Assembly: GCF_905233635.1 (NCBI RefSeq)
Contig: NZ_CAJODG010000007.1
Location: 1-52,547 of the forward strand
DNA from: Selenomonas sp. AE3005
Lineage (GTDB): Bacteria > Bacillota > Negativicutes > Selenomonadales > Selenomonadaceae
Direction of reading: 5' to 3'
DNA: 52,547 nt
Part shown: piece by piece, positions 43,449-50,995 of the stretch
Position numbering within the stretch: position 1 is the stretch's first letter
Layout: every line of letters starts with the position of its first letter
Made by a program: the position numbers and the translations under genes
The notes under the pieces: model-generated
The model's input: only the letters and a program-made list of their open reading frames with translations
What the model was told of the DNA's origin: nothing
Databases searched by the model: none

Positions 43449-43491
43449 AAAAACAGCCGCTTGCTTCATTGTCGAAAAAAGCGGCTGTTTT
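43449..43491. terminator. Bidirectional terminator after the cassette
   Basis: AAAAACAGCCGCTT pairs with AAGCGGCTGTTTT. It ends the ATPase/TOPRIM unit on + and the DUF2752 unit on -. Confidence 0.88.
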
Positions 43492-43497
43492 GGTAAT

Positions 43498-43848
43498 TTA
43501 AACAGGAAAAACATTCCGTGCCACGCCGTAGGCCAGCAGGCTTAGCAGCACCGTCAGCAGTAAGGCTTGGTGCAGTTTCTTTTGCCAGGCTGTCTGCATT
43601 AGCAGGCCGGTTTGGTCCTGGATTATCAGCCAGATAATGACCGGGGCGAGTACGAATAGTGCCCGGTTGGCGGCGAAGGCGCTTGGTATATCGCCTGCGC
43701 TAAGGCAGAGAATCATGGTGGTAATGCCGCAACCGGGGCAGTAATAGCCTGTCAGATAATGAAAGGGACACGGCAGGGAAAGCCCCGTAACCGTGACCCA
43801 TAGGAAATACGCACTGCCCAGCAGAAGGCAGTATACAGCGGCGTTCAT
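43498..43848 (-). CDS. DUF2752 membrane protein
   Basis: A 116-aa protein with three or four helices and the family motif CPFHYLTGYYCPGCGITTM (two Cys groups). Function is unknown. The chosen ATG (43846-43848) follows directly on the stop of the upstream minus-strand gene (TAAAATG), which implies translational coupling. An in-frame ATG at 43878 would overlap that gene and has no better site. Confidence 0.8.
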   Translation of the reverse strand: MNAAVYCLLLGSAYFLWVTVTGLSLPCPFHYLTGYYCPGCGITTMILCLSAGDIPSAFAANRALFVLAPVIIWLIIQDQTGLLMQTAWQKKLHQALLLTVLLSLLAYGVARNVFPV

Positions 43849-43849
43849 T

Positions 43850-44224
43850 TTATTCAGCGGCTGCACCGTTGTTTTCATCGAAATCAATGATGTCGTTGAT
43901 GCTGCTCTGGATGAGGGCATTGGAGACAATGGCCAGCATGAAGAACGTCAGAACGAGATACAGGAGCCCGGCATTGTTGTCCACACGCATACCGCGCTGT
44001 TCTTTGGCTTCGGCAAGGCTATCACCCATTTTGTACATCCAGTAAAAGCTGTAGATACCGCAGGTTATGAAGGTATAGAGAATCGCCATACCGCCGGAGG
44101 CCGTTGTCTGCCGTCCGACAAGCTCATGGACATCATTGGTCATGGTGTACAGCCAATAAATAGCATAGATGCCGCAGGTAACAATGGATAAGACGATAGC
44201 TAATCCCACACTTCTTTTTTGCAT
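43850..44224 (-). CDS. DUF4234-like membrane protein
   Basis: A 124-aa protein with two matching segments, IVTCGIYAIYWLYTM and FITCGIYSFYWMYKMGD, as in the DUF4234 family, then a third helix and an acidic tail. Start at 44224 is supported by GGGGAGGA (complement of 44231-44238). It forms a two-gene unit with the DUF2752 gene. Function unknown. Confidence 0.8.
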   Translation of the reverse strand: MQKRSVGLAIVLSIVTCGIYAIYWLYTMTNDVHELVGRQTTASGGMAILYTFITCGIYSFYWMYKMGDSLAEAKEQRGMRVDNNAGLLYLVLTFFMLAIVSNALIQSSINDIIDFDENNGAAAE

Positions 44225-44319
44225 AAAAATTCCTCCCCAGATAATATAGGATAACAACATGATATAAATTCGCGGTAAGAGGGGGATTTTCCTTCACAAG
44301 AGCATTATTTATACAAAAA

Positions 44320-44342
44320 AGGCTGTTGCTAAGCAACAGCCT
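44320..44342 (-). terminator. Terminator of the tRNA-Gln gene
   Basis: On the minus strand AGGCTGTTGCT pairs with AGCAACAGCCT and is followed by TTTTTT. Confidence 0.9.
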
Positions 44343-44353
44343 GTATTTTTTAA

Positions 44354-44429
44354 TGGCAGGGGTAGCTGGACTCGAACCAACGCATGCGGGATTCAGAGAC
44401 CCGTGCCTTACCAACTTGGCGATACCCCT
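44354..44429 (-). tRNA. tRNA-Gln (CTG)
   Basis: Read on the minus strand, acceptor AGGGGTA pairs with TACCCCT, then G73 and CCA. The anticodon loop CTCTGAA gives CTG. The T arm is GTTGG-TTCGAGT-CCAGC. Alignment with Gln tRNAs places a T-T mismatch at the last pair of the anticodon stem (31-39). Confidence 0.88.
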
Positions 44430-44455
44430 GTGTGACTAACCGTCAACGAAAATAT

Positions 44456-44484
44456 ATTATACGGGGAGTTTTAACTCTTGTCAA
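44456..44484 (-). promoter_or_regulatory. Consensus promoter of tRNA-Gln
   Basis: On the minus strand TTGACA, a 17-bp spacer and TATAAT match the consensus perfectly. The leader ATATTTTCGTTGACG is nearly the same as that before tRNA-Tyr. Confidence 0.92.
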
Positions 44485-44498
44485 TAGCTTTTTGAAAA

Positions 44499-45899
44499 TT
44501 ATTTAAAACTAGCAGCGCGTTCCCAACGTGCGTAGCTTTGCCGGCGCTTTTGTGCGGCTTGCAGGCCGCGGAAACTTTGCCATTGCTCATAGAGCAGGAA
44601 AGCGGACAGCAGGAAGGCTGACAGGTCAGCCGCCGGTACGGCCAGCCAGACGCCGCTGAACCCGATGATTTTAGGCAGCAGCAGTAAAAAGATTACAATG
44701 CCTAACAGGTTGCGGGCAAACGAGGCCAGCGCAGAAGTTTTGCCATCGGAAATGGCGGTGAAAAAGCCAGAAGTAAAGAGGTTAAAGCCGGAGAGCAAAA
44801 AGCTGAACGCAAAGAGTAAAAAGCCGTTTACCGTAATGGCATATACAGCACCGCCGTCCGGCAGGAAAAGGCTGATAAGCGGTTCGGCCAAAAGCCGGGA
44901 ACCGATAAAGGCTGTAAGGGAGAAACCGGCAATGCCGAACAGGGCCAGCCGCAGCAGGCGCAGGAGTTCACGGTAGTTTTTAGCGCCAAACTGGTAGGAA
45001 AAGATGGGGGCAATGCCGTTGCTGAAACCTACCAATACGGAGGTCAGGAGCATTTCTGCATAGAGGATAACGGAAATCGCGGCCACGCCATCTTCGCCGG
45101 CCCAGGCAAAAGTAATTAAATTAAAAAGGAATGTTGTCAGGCCGACAGACAGTTCCGTTACCAGTTCGGAGGAACCATTGTACATGGCCTGCGCGAGGGC
45201 ACGCCATTCCAGGATCGGCTTTACTAAGTGCAGCAGACGGCTGCGGCAGGTAAAATAGTGCAGGCCGATAAGGGCGGCCGCGGTGGCGCCTAAGCCAGTA
45301 CCCAGGGCGGCACCCGTAATGCCCAAGCCCCACTTGGCCATAAACAGGTAATCGAGGCAGGCATTCAGGAGGCCGGAAACTACGGACACCATAAATCCTT
45401 GAATGGGACGGCCGTCAGCGATGAAACTGGCATTAAATATCATCATCAAGGCTGCAACCGGAAAGAACGGGAGCAGGGTGACGATGTAGCGTATGCAGTC
45501 ATCATAGAGTGCCGGACTGGCGCCGAGCAGGGAAAGCAGCGAATCTTTAAACAGCCAAAGGACAATGGCCAGCAAGGTACTTAAAATCACGCTGCTGATG
45601 GTGATAAGACTGAATCGTCTGCTGGCAAGCTCGCGATTACCCTCGCCCAAGGTCTTGGCAACCAGTGCCGAACCGCCGGCGGCGAGCATAATGGCCAGCC
45701 CCAATACGAGATTGAACGCCGGGTAGACGATATTGGAGGCTGCAAGTGCGTCACTGCCAACGAAACGGCCGATAAATATGCCATCGGTGACGGTGTAGAG
45801 TGAAATCACAATCATCATTCCGATGGAGGGGGCCGCAAACATCAGCAGTGACCACATACTGTGGTGATAGGCTAAGGGATTATGTGTTTTTTTAACCAT
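44499..45899 (-). CDS. MATE-family multidrug efflux protein
   Basis: A 466-aa protein with about twelve helices and MATE features: PSIGMMIVISLYTVTDGIFIGR in the first helix pair, GGSALVAKTLGEGN, and FSNGIAPIFSYQFGAKN in the second half. It would extrude drugs or dyes using Na+ or H+. The divergent MerR-type regulator and the 19-bp-spacer promoter between them indicate ligand-induced expression. Confidence 0.92.
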   Translation of the reverse strand: MVKKTHNPLAYHHSMWSLLMFAAPSIGMMIVISLYTVTDGIFIGRFVGSDALAASNIVYPAFNLVLGLAIMLAAGGSALVAKTLGEGNRELASRRFSLITISSVILSTLLAIVLWLFKDSLLSLLGASPALYDDCIRYIVTLLPFFPVAALMMIFNASFIADGRPIQGFMVSVVSGLLNACLDYLFMAKWGLGITGAALGTGLGATAAALIGLHYFTCRSRLLHLVKPILEWRALAQAMYNGSSELVTELSVGLTTFLFNLITFAWAGEDGVAAISVILYAEMLLTSVLVGFSNGIAPIFSYQFGAKNYRELLRLLRLALFGIAGFSLTAFIGSRLLAEPLISLFLPDGGAVYAITVNGFLLFAFSFLLSGFNLFTSGFFTAISDGKTSALASFARNLLGIVIFLLLLPKIIGFSGVWLAVPAADLSAFLLSAFLLYEQWQSFRGLQAAQKRRQSYARWERAASFK

Positions 45900-45931
45900 A
45901 AAAATTTTCCTTTCTCGTGATAAAAAATTTC

Positions 45932-45960
45932 TTGAATCCTAAAATCTTCTCGTGTATATT
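45932..45960 (+). promoter_or_regulatory. Probable promoter of the MerR-type regulator
   Basis: TTGAAT (45932-45937), a 17-bp spacer and TATATT (45955-45960), pointing at the regulator gene and lying back to back with the MATE promoter. Confidence 0.5.
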
Positions 45961-45961
45961 A

Positions 45962-45992
45962 AGCATAAAGGATACAGTAACTGTAATGTCAA
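45962..45992 (-). promoter_or_regulatory. MerR-type promoter of the MATE gene
   Basis: On the minus strand TTGACA (45987-45992) and TATGCT (45962-45967) are separated by 19 bp, the over-long spacing that MerR activators correct. The palindrome TACAGT-T-ACTGTA (45973-45985) sits in the spacer, as expected for the regulator's operator. Confidence 0.85.
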
Positions 45993-46004
45993 GGGGGAGT
46001 TTTA

Positions 46005-46850
46005 ATGGCACGGCACATGACTTTCCATGTCGGGGAATTTGCCAAAATGACCGGGGTGAATAAGCGCACCCTGCATTATTATGATGCCGAAGGGATATTT
46101 TGTCCGGATTCGGTGGAGCCTAATGGCTATCGGAGCTATTCTTCGCGTCAGTTCTATCCCTTCTATATGATAAGAATGTTTCGGGACATGGGGCTTGACC
46201 TGTCCGAAATCAAGGAATACATGCAGGGACGGACACCGGAAAAACTGGCGGCTCTCTTGGCCGGGCAGGAGGCGTGGCTTAAACAGGAAATAAAAAAGCT
46301 GCGGCGCATGGAGCAGATTGTGGCCAATCAGCGGCACATTCTGGCGCAGGCTAAAAATGTCCGGCTGGATAAAGTCGAGGTGTTGGAACTGCCGGAGCAG
46401 CGGCTGGTATTGTCAGCCAATCTGCGGCATTTATATGAGCAGGAAAACTGGGAGAAGGTTGAGGCTGAATTTGCCACGCACATGCGTGAGGTCATTGATG
46501 GTGAAATGCTGACCGGCTACACCTTTGGTGCTATGGTGGCGCGCCGGGACTTTATGGAGACGGGCCGGGAGCAAACGGTGAGTTTTTTCTATGTTCCCAC
46601 GGACAAAAACTGGCGCGGCCTGCCTAAGGAACACCGCTGCCTGCGGCCGGCTGGCCGGTATGTGGTTACATATTTTTCCGGTGATTATATGAACACGACG
46701 CCGTCTTATGTAAGGCTGCGCAGCTTTATGGCTGAGCAGGGGCTTAGTCCCGGAGAGTTTTCTTATGAAGAAAGCCTGATTGAAGACATGAGTACGGCTG
46801 ATTCGCAGGAGTTTATTACGCGTGTAGCCATTCCGATACAGCAGGCTTAG
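46005..46850 (+). CDS. MerR-family regulator with GyrI-like effector domain
   Basis: A 281-aa protein. The N-terminal MerR domain has FAKMTGVNKRTLHYYDAEGI and NGYRSYS. A coiled coil follows (QEAWLKQEIKKLRRMEQI), then a C-terminal domain of the GyrI-like/BmrR type that binds bulky drugs. It lies divergent from the MATE pump and very likely controls it through the 19-bp-spacer promoter. AAGGGGGAG precedes ATG 46005. Confidence 0.92.
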   Translation: MARHMTFHVGEFAKMTGVNKRTLHYYDAEGIFCPDSVEPNGYRSYSSRQFYPFYMIRMFRDMGLDLSEIKEYMQGRTPEKLAALLAGQEAWLKQEIKKLRRMEQIVANQRHILAQAKNVRLDKVEVLELPEQRLVLSANLRHLYEQENWEKVEAEFATHMREVIDGEMLTGYTFGAMVARRDFMETGREQTVSFFYVPTDKNWRGLPKEHRCLRPAGRYVVTYFSGDYMNTTPSYVRLRSFMAEQGLSPGEFSYEESLIEDMSTADSQEFITRVAIPIQQA

Positions 46851-46960
46851 TTTTTGGGCGGCAGGCAAGGCCGGGCTGATAGAGGATTTTTGATTTATTT
46901 TTTTTTCAATAAATGATATACTTTAAGTAATTGTAATTGATAGGCAGGGGGGGCGGTTTT

Positions 46961-47632
46961 ATGTCCAAGGGTAGGTTTTTATCCATACTGTTGGTGTTGG
47001 TTATTTTAGCTTGTGGGACGCTGGCGTACGGCTATCAGGCCGAACGGACTCCGGAGTACGCACTGCAGGAGATTATGACCGGCGTAGTAAAACGTGACCA
47101 GCCCCGGGTGGAAAAGTACGTGGATATGGACCGGCTTTTGTCCAGTACCTACGATGAAAGCACGGCCATTCTGGTAAGAGATATTGAAAAATTGCATAGA
47201 CTTTATCCGCAGGACTGGTTTTTCCGTCATGACAGCGCCTTTATGCGGAAATACATTGCTGACAGGCGCAGCAGCGACCTGAAATTTATCAGGGAAAGCA
47301 TGGCGTATTTTGGGGATGACAAGAAGCTCCCCGTGGGAAAGACACAGGGTGAGGCTAAATGGATAGCCGGTGAGGCAGAAATTTTTCAGCGTGATTACAG
47401 CGCCCAATTAGGTGAGGTCATAAAGGACGGCAATAAAGCGGAGGCCGTGGTCTATATCAAGGGCAGCGCCACCGACTATGGCCGTCTGGTGCCGGAGCTT
47501 ACCTTAAAGGTTGCTCTGGAACAGCAGCCCGCAGGACATTGGCAGGTAGTAAAGCTCGTCAATGTGGAAGAGGCTTTTTATCCCGTGGTCAAGGGCATAG
47601 AGGATTACTGGACTTTGCAGGGCTGGCAGTAA
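46961..47632 (+). CDS. Exported or anchored protein, DUF2939-like
   Basis: A 223-aa protein with an N-terminal hydrophobic segment (FLSILLVLVILACGTLAYGY) and then TPEYALQEIMTGVVKRDQPRVEKYVDMDRLL, the pattern of DUF2939 proteins. The Cys in that segment could be a lipobox, but it lacks a clean consensus. Function is unknown. An extended -10 (TGATATACT, 46914-46922) precedes it. It starts a run of four same-strand genes. Confidence 0.65.
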   Translation: MSKGRFLSILLVLVILACGTLAYGYQAERTPEYALQEIMTGVVKRDQPRVEKYVDMDRLLSSTYDESTAILVRDIEKLHRLYPQDWFFRHDSAFMRKYIADRRSSDLKFIRESMAYFGDDKKLPVGKTQGEAKWIAGEAEIFQRDYSAQLGEVIKDGNKAEAVVYIKGSATDYGRLVPELTLKVALEQQPAGHWQVVKLVNVEEAFYPVVKGIEDYWTLQGWQ

Positions 47633-47660
47633 TTTTGGCGGAGCTAAAGGAGGAAGTGAC

Positions 47661-48341
47661 ATGGGAGAATTTACGTTTACGGTGAGCAAGACCTGTCCGG
47701 TTTGCGGTGAGTCCACACGGGTGGTAAAGACAAAGTCAAAATTGACCGTAGTGAAAACGGATAAGGATTTCTGCGTCCATTACAAGGATTTTAATCCCTA
47801 TCTTTATAAAATCTGGTTCTGTGAAAATTGCGGTTATGCGGCCGATGAAAAGACCTTCCTGGGCTCCATGCCCGTGACCCATAAGCGGAAAATCAAGGAG
47901 TTCCTCGACAAGAAGAAACTCGGTATGCAGTTTGTGGAGGAGCGCGGCGTTCCCGATGCTGTAGCCGCCTACAAGCTGGCCATCTTCTATGCGGAAATGA
48001 CCGAGCAGCCACTGGCGAAACGTGCCGGTATGTATCTGGGGCTGGGTTGGATTTACCGTTATTCAGAGGAAAAGGAAAAAGAGCAGGAAATGCTGGAAAA
48101 GGCAGCCGAGCTCTATGATAAATCACTCATGACGGAGCGCTATCCCATCGGCGGCATGACGGATGATACAGCCTTGTATCTGGTGGGGGCTATCTATGTG
48201 CGCCTGGAAAACTATGAAAAAGCCACGCAGTATCTTTCGCGGCTTATCGGCGACCAGAGCCTTCGCGACAGGGACATTCAGCTCTATAAGCGTACCAGGG
48301 ACTTGTGGCAGACCGTGCGTGAGATTAAACCGGAAGCATGA
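47661..48341 (+). CDS. DUF2225 zinc-ribbon/TPR-like protein
   Basis: A 226-aa cytoplasmic protein. Two Cys pairs (CPVCGES near residue 12 and CENCGY near residue 54) form a likely zinc ribbon typical of DUF2225. The C-terminal part is helical and TPR-like (AGMYLGLGWIYRYSEEKEKE). Function unknown. AAGGAGG precedes ATG 47661. Probably in the same operon as its neighbours (gap 28 bases). Confidence 0.8.
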   Translation: MGEFTFTVSKTCPVCGESTRVVKTKSKLTVVKTDKDFCVHYKDFNPYLYKIWFCENCGYAADEKTFLGSMPVTHKRKIKEFLDKKKLGMQFVEERGVPDAVAAYKLAIFYAEMTEQPLAKRAGMYLGLGWIYRYSEEKEKEQEMLEKAAELYDKSLMTERYPIGGMTDDTALYLVGAIYVRLENYEKATQYLSRLIGDQSLRDRDIQLYKRTRDLWQTVREIKPEA

Positions 48342-48355
48342 GGAGGAACAGATAA

Positions 48356-49105
48356 TTGGTTATTGATTTACCGGCAAACTGGCAGGAACAACTGCGTAAT
48401 ATTGACTGGGCCGAAGTCAAGGCAAAAGTAGCTGACTACGGCCCGGCCTTGACGGTGGTAAAGGAAACATGGAATCGTGAAACCCTGGCCGAAATCAGCC
48501 AGGGTAATCTCTTTGTCACTGATGAAATGATGAATGAGGCCATTGCCAAAAATATGAAAGCGGACGCCCCGGCTAAGTCTGTGGTCTTAAAATCCCATGA
48601 AAACGGGCGTCTGGATATTTGCGTGGACACGGCGAAAATCGGCAAGGTGGAGCTGTCCGGGCAGGTTAAGGAATTTATCCATGAGGGTGATAAATCCTAT
48701 ATGGTATACCGGGTCAGGGAAAGAAACATCCCCAATCACGGCCTGATGTCATGGGTGTTTTCCCGCATTTCCCTGGGCATGGCTCAGCGTATGGTAGGCA
48801 AGGTGGAGATTTCCGAGGATTTGCCCATAAGCATAAAAGGCAATACGGTGCGTGTGGATTACAGCAAGGCTCTGGCTGAATCTGACTTCGGCAAGACGGA
48901 GTTCCACGGGCACCGCATGCTGGACATGATTGAGATTCAGGGGGCAACCGTAAAGGAAGGCGGCATTATGTTTAAAACAAAACTTAATGTGCCCGATGAT
49001 GTCAAAGAGGCTTTAAAGGCCATTGTAGCTAAGAAAGTGGAAAGCAAACAGGCAGAAGCCAAGCAGGAAGAAGTAAATGAAGTAAATCAGGAAGGAAAGG
49101 CGTGA
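48356..49105 (+). CDS. Protein of unknown function
   Basis: A 249-aa soluble-looking protein. It has WAEVKAKVADYGPALTVVKE near the start, a beta-rich middle, and a charged C-terminal tail (KQAEAKQEEVNEVNQEGKA). Start is TTG 48356 with AGGAGG at 48341-48346. It lies 14 bases after the DUF2225 gene and 4 bases before the DUF4127 gene, so all are co-expressed. I do not recognise the family. Confidence 0.75.
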   Translation: MVIDLPANWQEQLRNIDWAEVKAKVADYGPALTVVKETWNRETLAEISQGNLFVTDEMMNEAIAKNMKADAPAKSVVLKSHENGRLDICVDTAKIGKVELSGQVKEFIHEGDKSYMVYRVRERNIPNHGLMSWVFSRISLGMAQRMVGKVEISEDLPISIKGNTVRVDYSKALAESDFGKTEFHGHRMLDMIEIQGATVKEGGIMFKTKLNVPDDVKEALKAIVAKKVESKQAEAKQEEVNEVNQEGKA

Positions 49106-49109
49106 TTTT

Positions 49110-50735
49110 TTGAACAAGCGGGTTGTAGTGCTTGTTACAGTTTTAGTGACGATTTTTGCAGCCATGCCTCAGACCTGGGCAAGGCCGAAAGAGGCGCAGC
49201 CGCCGAAAATTATCTTTATCCCACATGATAACAGGCCGATTTCTGACAAGCAGACTAAGGAAGTAGTGGAAAAGCTGGGGTACAATGTAGTGGTACCGCC
49301 GGACGAAATACTGGGCAACCGGGAGGACTGGGGGCATCCTGATAAGCTGTGGTCATGGCTGCAGGCAAACTCCTTGGACGCACAGGCAGCAGTAATATCC
49401 TCGGATTCGATGATTTACGGCAGTCTGGTGGGCTCGCGCAAACACAACTACAGTAAGGCTGAGGTCATCGACCGGGTGAACCGTTTTTCGCAGTTTCATA
49501 AGACAAATCCGAAACTGCCGTTGTATGTGTTCAGCTCGATAATGAGAACGCCGCGAAGCGCGGAGGCATCCGGCTATGAAGAACCGCCTTATTACCGCAA
49601 GTATGGTTCAGATATTTTCCGTTATACCGTATTGCAGGACAAACAGGAAGTAGAAGGCCTGAGCCGGCGGGAAACCAAGGAAAAGGCCTTTTTGGAAGAA
49701 CTTATCCCGAAAAATAATTTACAGGATTGGCTGGGACGGCGTGAAAAGAATTACGCCGTCAATGAGGCACTTATAAATTTAACCAGGCAAAGTGTTTTTG
49801 ATTATCTGGCTTTAGGCCGTGATGATAATGCGCCTTACTCGCGCACGCACTTAGAGAGCCGTCATTTGGCCAAGGCCGGCAAGGATTTGGGGCGAAATGA
49901 GTTCCAGGCCATGGCCGGCATTGATGAAATTGCCATTCTGCTGCTGGCCAGGGCGGTTAATACCATGCGTCATGAGGTGCCGTATGTGTACACCCGTTAC
50001 AACTGGGGACGCGGCGGCAATACTGTACCGGCGTATTCTGATGAAAAAATCAGTGAATCCATAAATTCGGCCATTATCGCTGCCGGCGGAACGCCGATAA
50101 CGTCACCGCAGCGGGCTGATTTTGTACTGATGGTGAATACCAACCCTAACGGCAAGACCTATGAGGCCAACGACAGGGCTAATGACGGCAGGGACCGCGA
50201 AGGTTCGAAGTATTTTGCCGATTTGGTCAGTGAGCATCTGAGTGCCGGTTATCCGGTGGGGATTGCCGATATTGCTTATGCCAACGGTGCTGATAATGCC
50301 CTGATGGAAGAATTGAAAAGGCGCGGACTGCTCTTTAAGATTCGGACGTACTCCGGCTGGAATACGCCAACCAACAGTACAGGCTTTGCCATAGGCGCAG
50401 GCGTTCTGGTGCGTCACATGAAGGATGCTGATGTGGACGAGCTGCTCCTGACCCGCTATCTGGACGATTGGGCTTATCAGGCCAATGTCCGCAATACTAT
50501 CGCCCGGCAGCTGACATGGCTGCGCGGTGATGGCGTATACGGTCTGCTGGGAGATAAAAAACAGGCGGTGTCAGAGCGCACTACGAGAATGCTGACCCGG
50601 TTTGTAAATGAAAACTTCCCGCCGTTTAAAAGTCTGGAGGAGTTAAATGTAGTTTTCCCCTGGAACAGGATGTTTGAATCCGATGTGCAGCATGGTGTTC
50701 ATCGGGAGATAAAATTTTTTAGCAAAAGTCAATAA
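49110..50735 (+). CDS. DUF4127 secreted protein
   Basis: A 541-aa protein with a signal peptide (cleavage likely after QTWA). The mature part begins IIFIPHDNRPISDKQT and contains ISSDSMIYGSLVGSRKH, VFSSIMRTPRSAE, DDNAPYSRTHLES and ADIAYANGADN, all typical of DUF4127. Function unknown; many conserved Asp, His and Arg suggest an enzyme. Start is TTG 49110. Last gene of its operon. Confidence 0.82.
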   Translation: MNKRVVVLVTVLVTIFAAMPQTWARPKEAQPPKIIFIPHDNRPISDKQTKEVVEKLGYNVVVPPDEILGNREDWGHPDKLWSWLQANSLDAQAAVISSDSMIYGSLVGSRKHNYSKAEVIDRVNRFSQFHKTNPKLPLYVFSSIMRTPRSAEASGYEEPPYYRKYGSDIFRYTVLQDKQEVEGLSRRETKEKAFLEELIPKNNLQDWLGRREKNYAVNEALINLTRQSVFDYLALGRDDNAPYSRTHLESRHLAKAGKDLGRNEFQAMAGIDEIAILLLARAVNTMRHEVPYVYTRYNWGRGGNTVPAYSDEKISESINSAIIAAGGTPITSPQRADFVLMVNTNPNGKTYEANDRANDGRDREGSKYFADLVSEHLSAGYPVGIADIAYANGADNALMEELKRRGLLFKIRTYSGWNTPTNSTGFAIGAGVLVRHMKDADVDELLLTRYLDDWAYQANVRNTIARQLTWLRGDGVYGLLGDKKQAVSERTTRMLTRFVNENFPPFKSLEELNVVFPWNRMFESDVQHGVHREIKFFSKSQ

Positions 50736-50748
50736 TAAGCCGGTATGA

Positions 50749-50780
50749 GGGACTCTTCACAAAGGTGAAGGTCCCTTTTA
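50749..50780 (+). terminator. Terminator after the DUF4127 gene
   Basis: GGGACTCTTCAC pairs with GTGAAGGTCCC, followed by TTTTATA. Confidence 0.85.
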
Positions 50781-50879
50781 TATTGCGTCAAAAACGATTG
50801 AAATAGGAAAGAGTTATAGCCCTATTTATCTGGTTAATGATAAAAAGTAATAAATTGTGTGAAAAATACAAATTTCCTA

Positions 50880-50916
50880 TTGCAATTATAAATAAACGTG
50901 CTATTATGATAATCAT
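50880..50916 (+). promoter_or_regulatory. ndh promoter with Fur-box-like palindrome
   Basis: TTGCAA (50880-50885), a 16-bp spacer and TATTAT (50902-50907). Overlapping the -10 is ATGATAATCAT (50906-50916), identical to the core of the classical Fur box. It suggests iron-responsive repression. Confidence 0.55.
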
Positions 50917-50995
50917 GAAAGCAAAGTGCTTTTTTTCACAAGCTTAAGTTAAAAAATTCACGAATGGTAAAGTGTATTGATTGGGAGGGCTTTTC

